24,437 bases of DNA from Bacteroidales bacterium. GTDB lineage: Bacteria; Bacteroidota; Bacteroidia; Bacteroidales; F082. Below, one piece after another: positions 23,966 through 24,437 of the stretch (its first letter is position 1; every line of letters starts with the position of its first letter). The position numbers and the translations under genes were made by a program. The DNA lies in the NCBI GenBank assembly GCA_024689285.1, contig JAILDR010000202.1:1-24437 (forward strand), written 5' to 3'. The notes beneath the pieces are model-generated. The model was not told the origin of the DNA. It worked only from the letters and a program-made list of their open reading frames with translations, and did no database searches.

Positions 23966-24102
23966 GAAATTTGAGATTAAGGACCTCAAACTCGACACTC
24001 GCCAGCCCGGGCGCATACTTCAGCACCTACAACTACGCCCGCGACGTGGCCAACGAACTCCTCTGGGGACTATCGGGCCTTGTAGGGGAGGAATCCAAAT
24101 AA
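23953..24102 (+). pseudogene. Possible C-terminal remnant of an unidentified gene
   Basis: A plus-strand frame without an ATG runs from the stop at 23950-23952 to TAA at 24100-24102. It encodes SPGAYFSTYNYARDVANE followed by LLWGLSGLVGEESK. This stretch is GC-rich between AT-rich flanks and looks protein-coding, but I do not recognise it. It overlaps the DRTGG promoter only at its 5' end. It may be the tail of a gene lost when the neighbouring region was rearranged. Confidence 0.28.
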
Positions 24103-24112
24103 GTTATCATGA

Positions 24113-24136
24113 CCGTTACAGCGTTACAATGTTACA
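24113..24136. repeat. Left array of three 8-bp repeats
   Basis: Three consecutive 8-mers, CCGTTACA, GCGTTACA and ATGTTACA, share GTTACA. They are in opposite orientation to the array at 24264-24287, 127 bp away, with an AT-rich stretch (about 24170-24225) between. Confidence 0.75.
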
Positions 24137-24263
24137 ATCAAAAAAAAGGCACCTTTCATATCGAAAACCCTCTTTTATTATACTTATAACTTATTGATAA
24201 TAAGATATATAGATATTAATAATTATGGGAACGAGAAAAAGCGGGCATCCTTATAAAAATAAC

Positions 24264-24287
24264 TGTAACGCTGTAACGCTGTAACGC
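24264..24287. repeat. Right array of three perfect 8-bp repeats
   Basis: TGTAACGC is repeated exactly three times; its reverse complement GCGTTACA is the central unit of the left array. The array ends 37 bp before the ATG of the last gene. It is of a size and form fit for an iteron or operator array, but no binding protein is known from the sequence. Confidence 0.8.
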
Positions 24288-24324
24288 CAACAGAATCAAA
24301 TGTTAATTAAAAATTTAAAAAACA

Positions 24325-24437
24325 ATGAGTTACAATATATTTGACCGTACTGCACCAGCAATGCCCAAGCCCTCTAAGGGCACAGAATTCTGCAAATTGC
24401 TCCTCTCACAGGCCTCAAAAGACATGCACGAACCCCT
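24325..24437 (+). CDS. Start of an unidentified gene, truncated by the window end
   Basis: The ATG at 24325 opens a frame that runs to the end of the window, giving 37 residues starting MSYNIFDRTAPAMPKP and containing FCKLLLSQASKDMHEP. It follows an AT-rich leader and the 8-bp repeat array. From memory it resembles the N-terminus of DUF3987-type proteins of Bacteroidales, which are helicase/primase-like and often sit in mobile regions, but 37 residues cannot settle this. Confidence 0.5.
   Translation, partial: MSYNIFDRTAPAMPKPSKGTEFCKLLLSQASKDMHEP

Noticed and set aside
24225..24284. Short ORF starting ATGGGAACG before the right repeat array
   Set aside because: It has only 19 codons and ends within the 8-bp repeats, with no sign of coding.

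Overview
The window looks like a chromosomal segment of an anaerobic member of the Bacteroidota, most likely order Bacteroidales. The evidence is: a secreted CotH-family protein with a type IX secretion (T9SS) C-terminal sorting domain; recurrent Bacteroidota-style -7 boxes (TAnnTTTG), one of them paired with TTTG at exactly 19 bp; no obvious Shine-Dalgarno dependence; a long RSH protein coupled to clpS; and DUF4143-type AAA ATPases of the kind common in Bacteroides and Prevotella. I saw no rRNA, tRNA or CRISPR array.

Layout. (1) 1-4861, plus strand: the 5'-truncated tRNA1(Val) adenine-N6 methyltransferase, clpS translationally coupled to a RelA/SpoT homologue whose hydrolase centre looks dead, and a T9SS-exported CotH-like protein. 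(2) 10949-4862, minus strand: a compact operon of an LtaS-like membrane sulfatase-fold protein that has lost catalytic residues, a SUI1/YciH factor, a YbdG-type MscS channel, an HSL-type esterase, PnuC and an EamA transporter. Most junctions overlap. (3) 11012-12718, plus strand: a divergent M23 metallopeptidase. (4) 15217-12721, minus strand: dnaB followed by an RluA-type pseudouridine synthase. (5) 20213-15294, minus strand: DRTGG protein, RsbW-like ATPase, a ferredoxin/[FeFe]-hydrogenase-like protein, DUF493 protein, acylphosphatase, DEDDy exonuclease and a Cas4-like/DUF2779 nuclease. (6) 20290-22144: an apparent insertion with an intact AAA/DUF4143 ATPase behind two tandem palindromes, a bidirectional terminator, and the internally deleted remnant of a second ATPase on the other strand. 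(7) 23891-22145, minus strand: a second DRTGG protein, a PHP-domain protein and a second HATPase. (8) 23892-24437: a promoter, a possible gene remnant, two opposed arrays of 8-bp repeats around an AT-rich stretch, and the start of an unidentified plus-strand gene.

The most interesting biology is in regions 5-7. Two DRTGG proteins, two stand-alone HATPase proteins, a PHP protein and a hydrogenase-like iron-sulfur protein form a set of genes of the type that accompanies electron-bifurcating [FeFe] hydrogenases in anaerobes, but no NuoE, NuoF or catalytic HydA gene is present here, and the set is split by the ATPase module. The hydrogenase-like protein keeps four cysteines at the usual H-cluster cubane ligand positions but lacks the proton-relay cysteine, so a sensory or electron-transfer role is more likely than H2 turnover. 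The system may be a redox or hydrogen-responsive regulatory complex; that is an inference.

Other notable points are two degenerate enzymes (the RSH hydrolase domain and the LtaS-like protein), a nuclease/exonuclease pair 2 bp apart, and the opposed repeat arrays near the right end.
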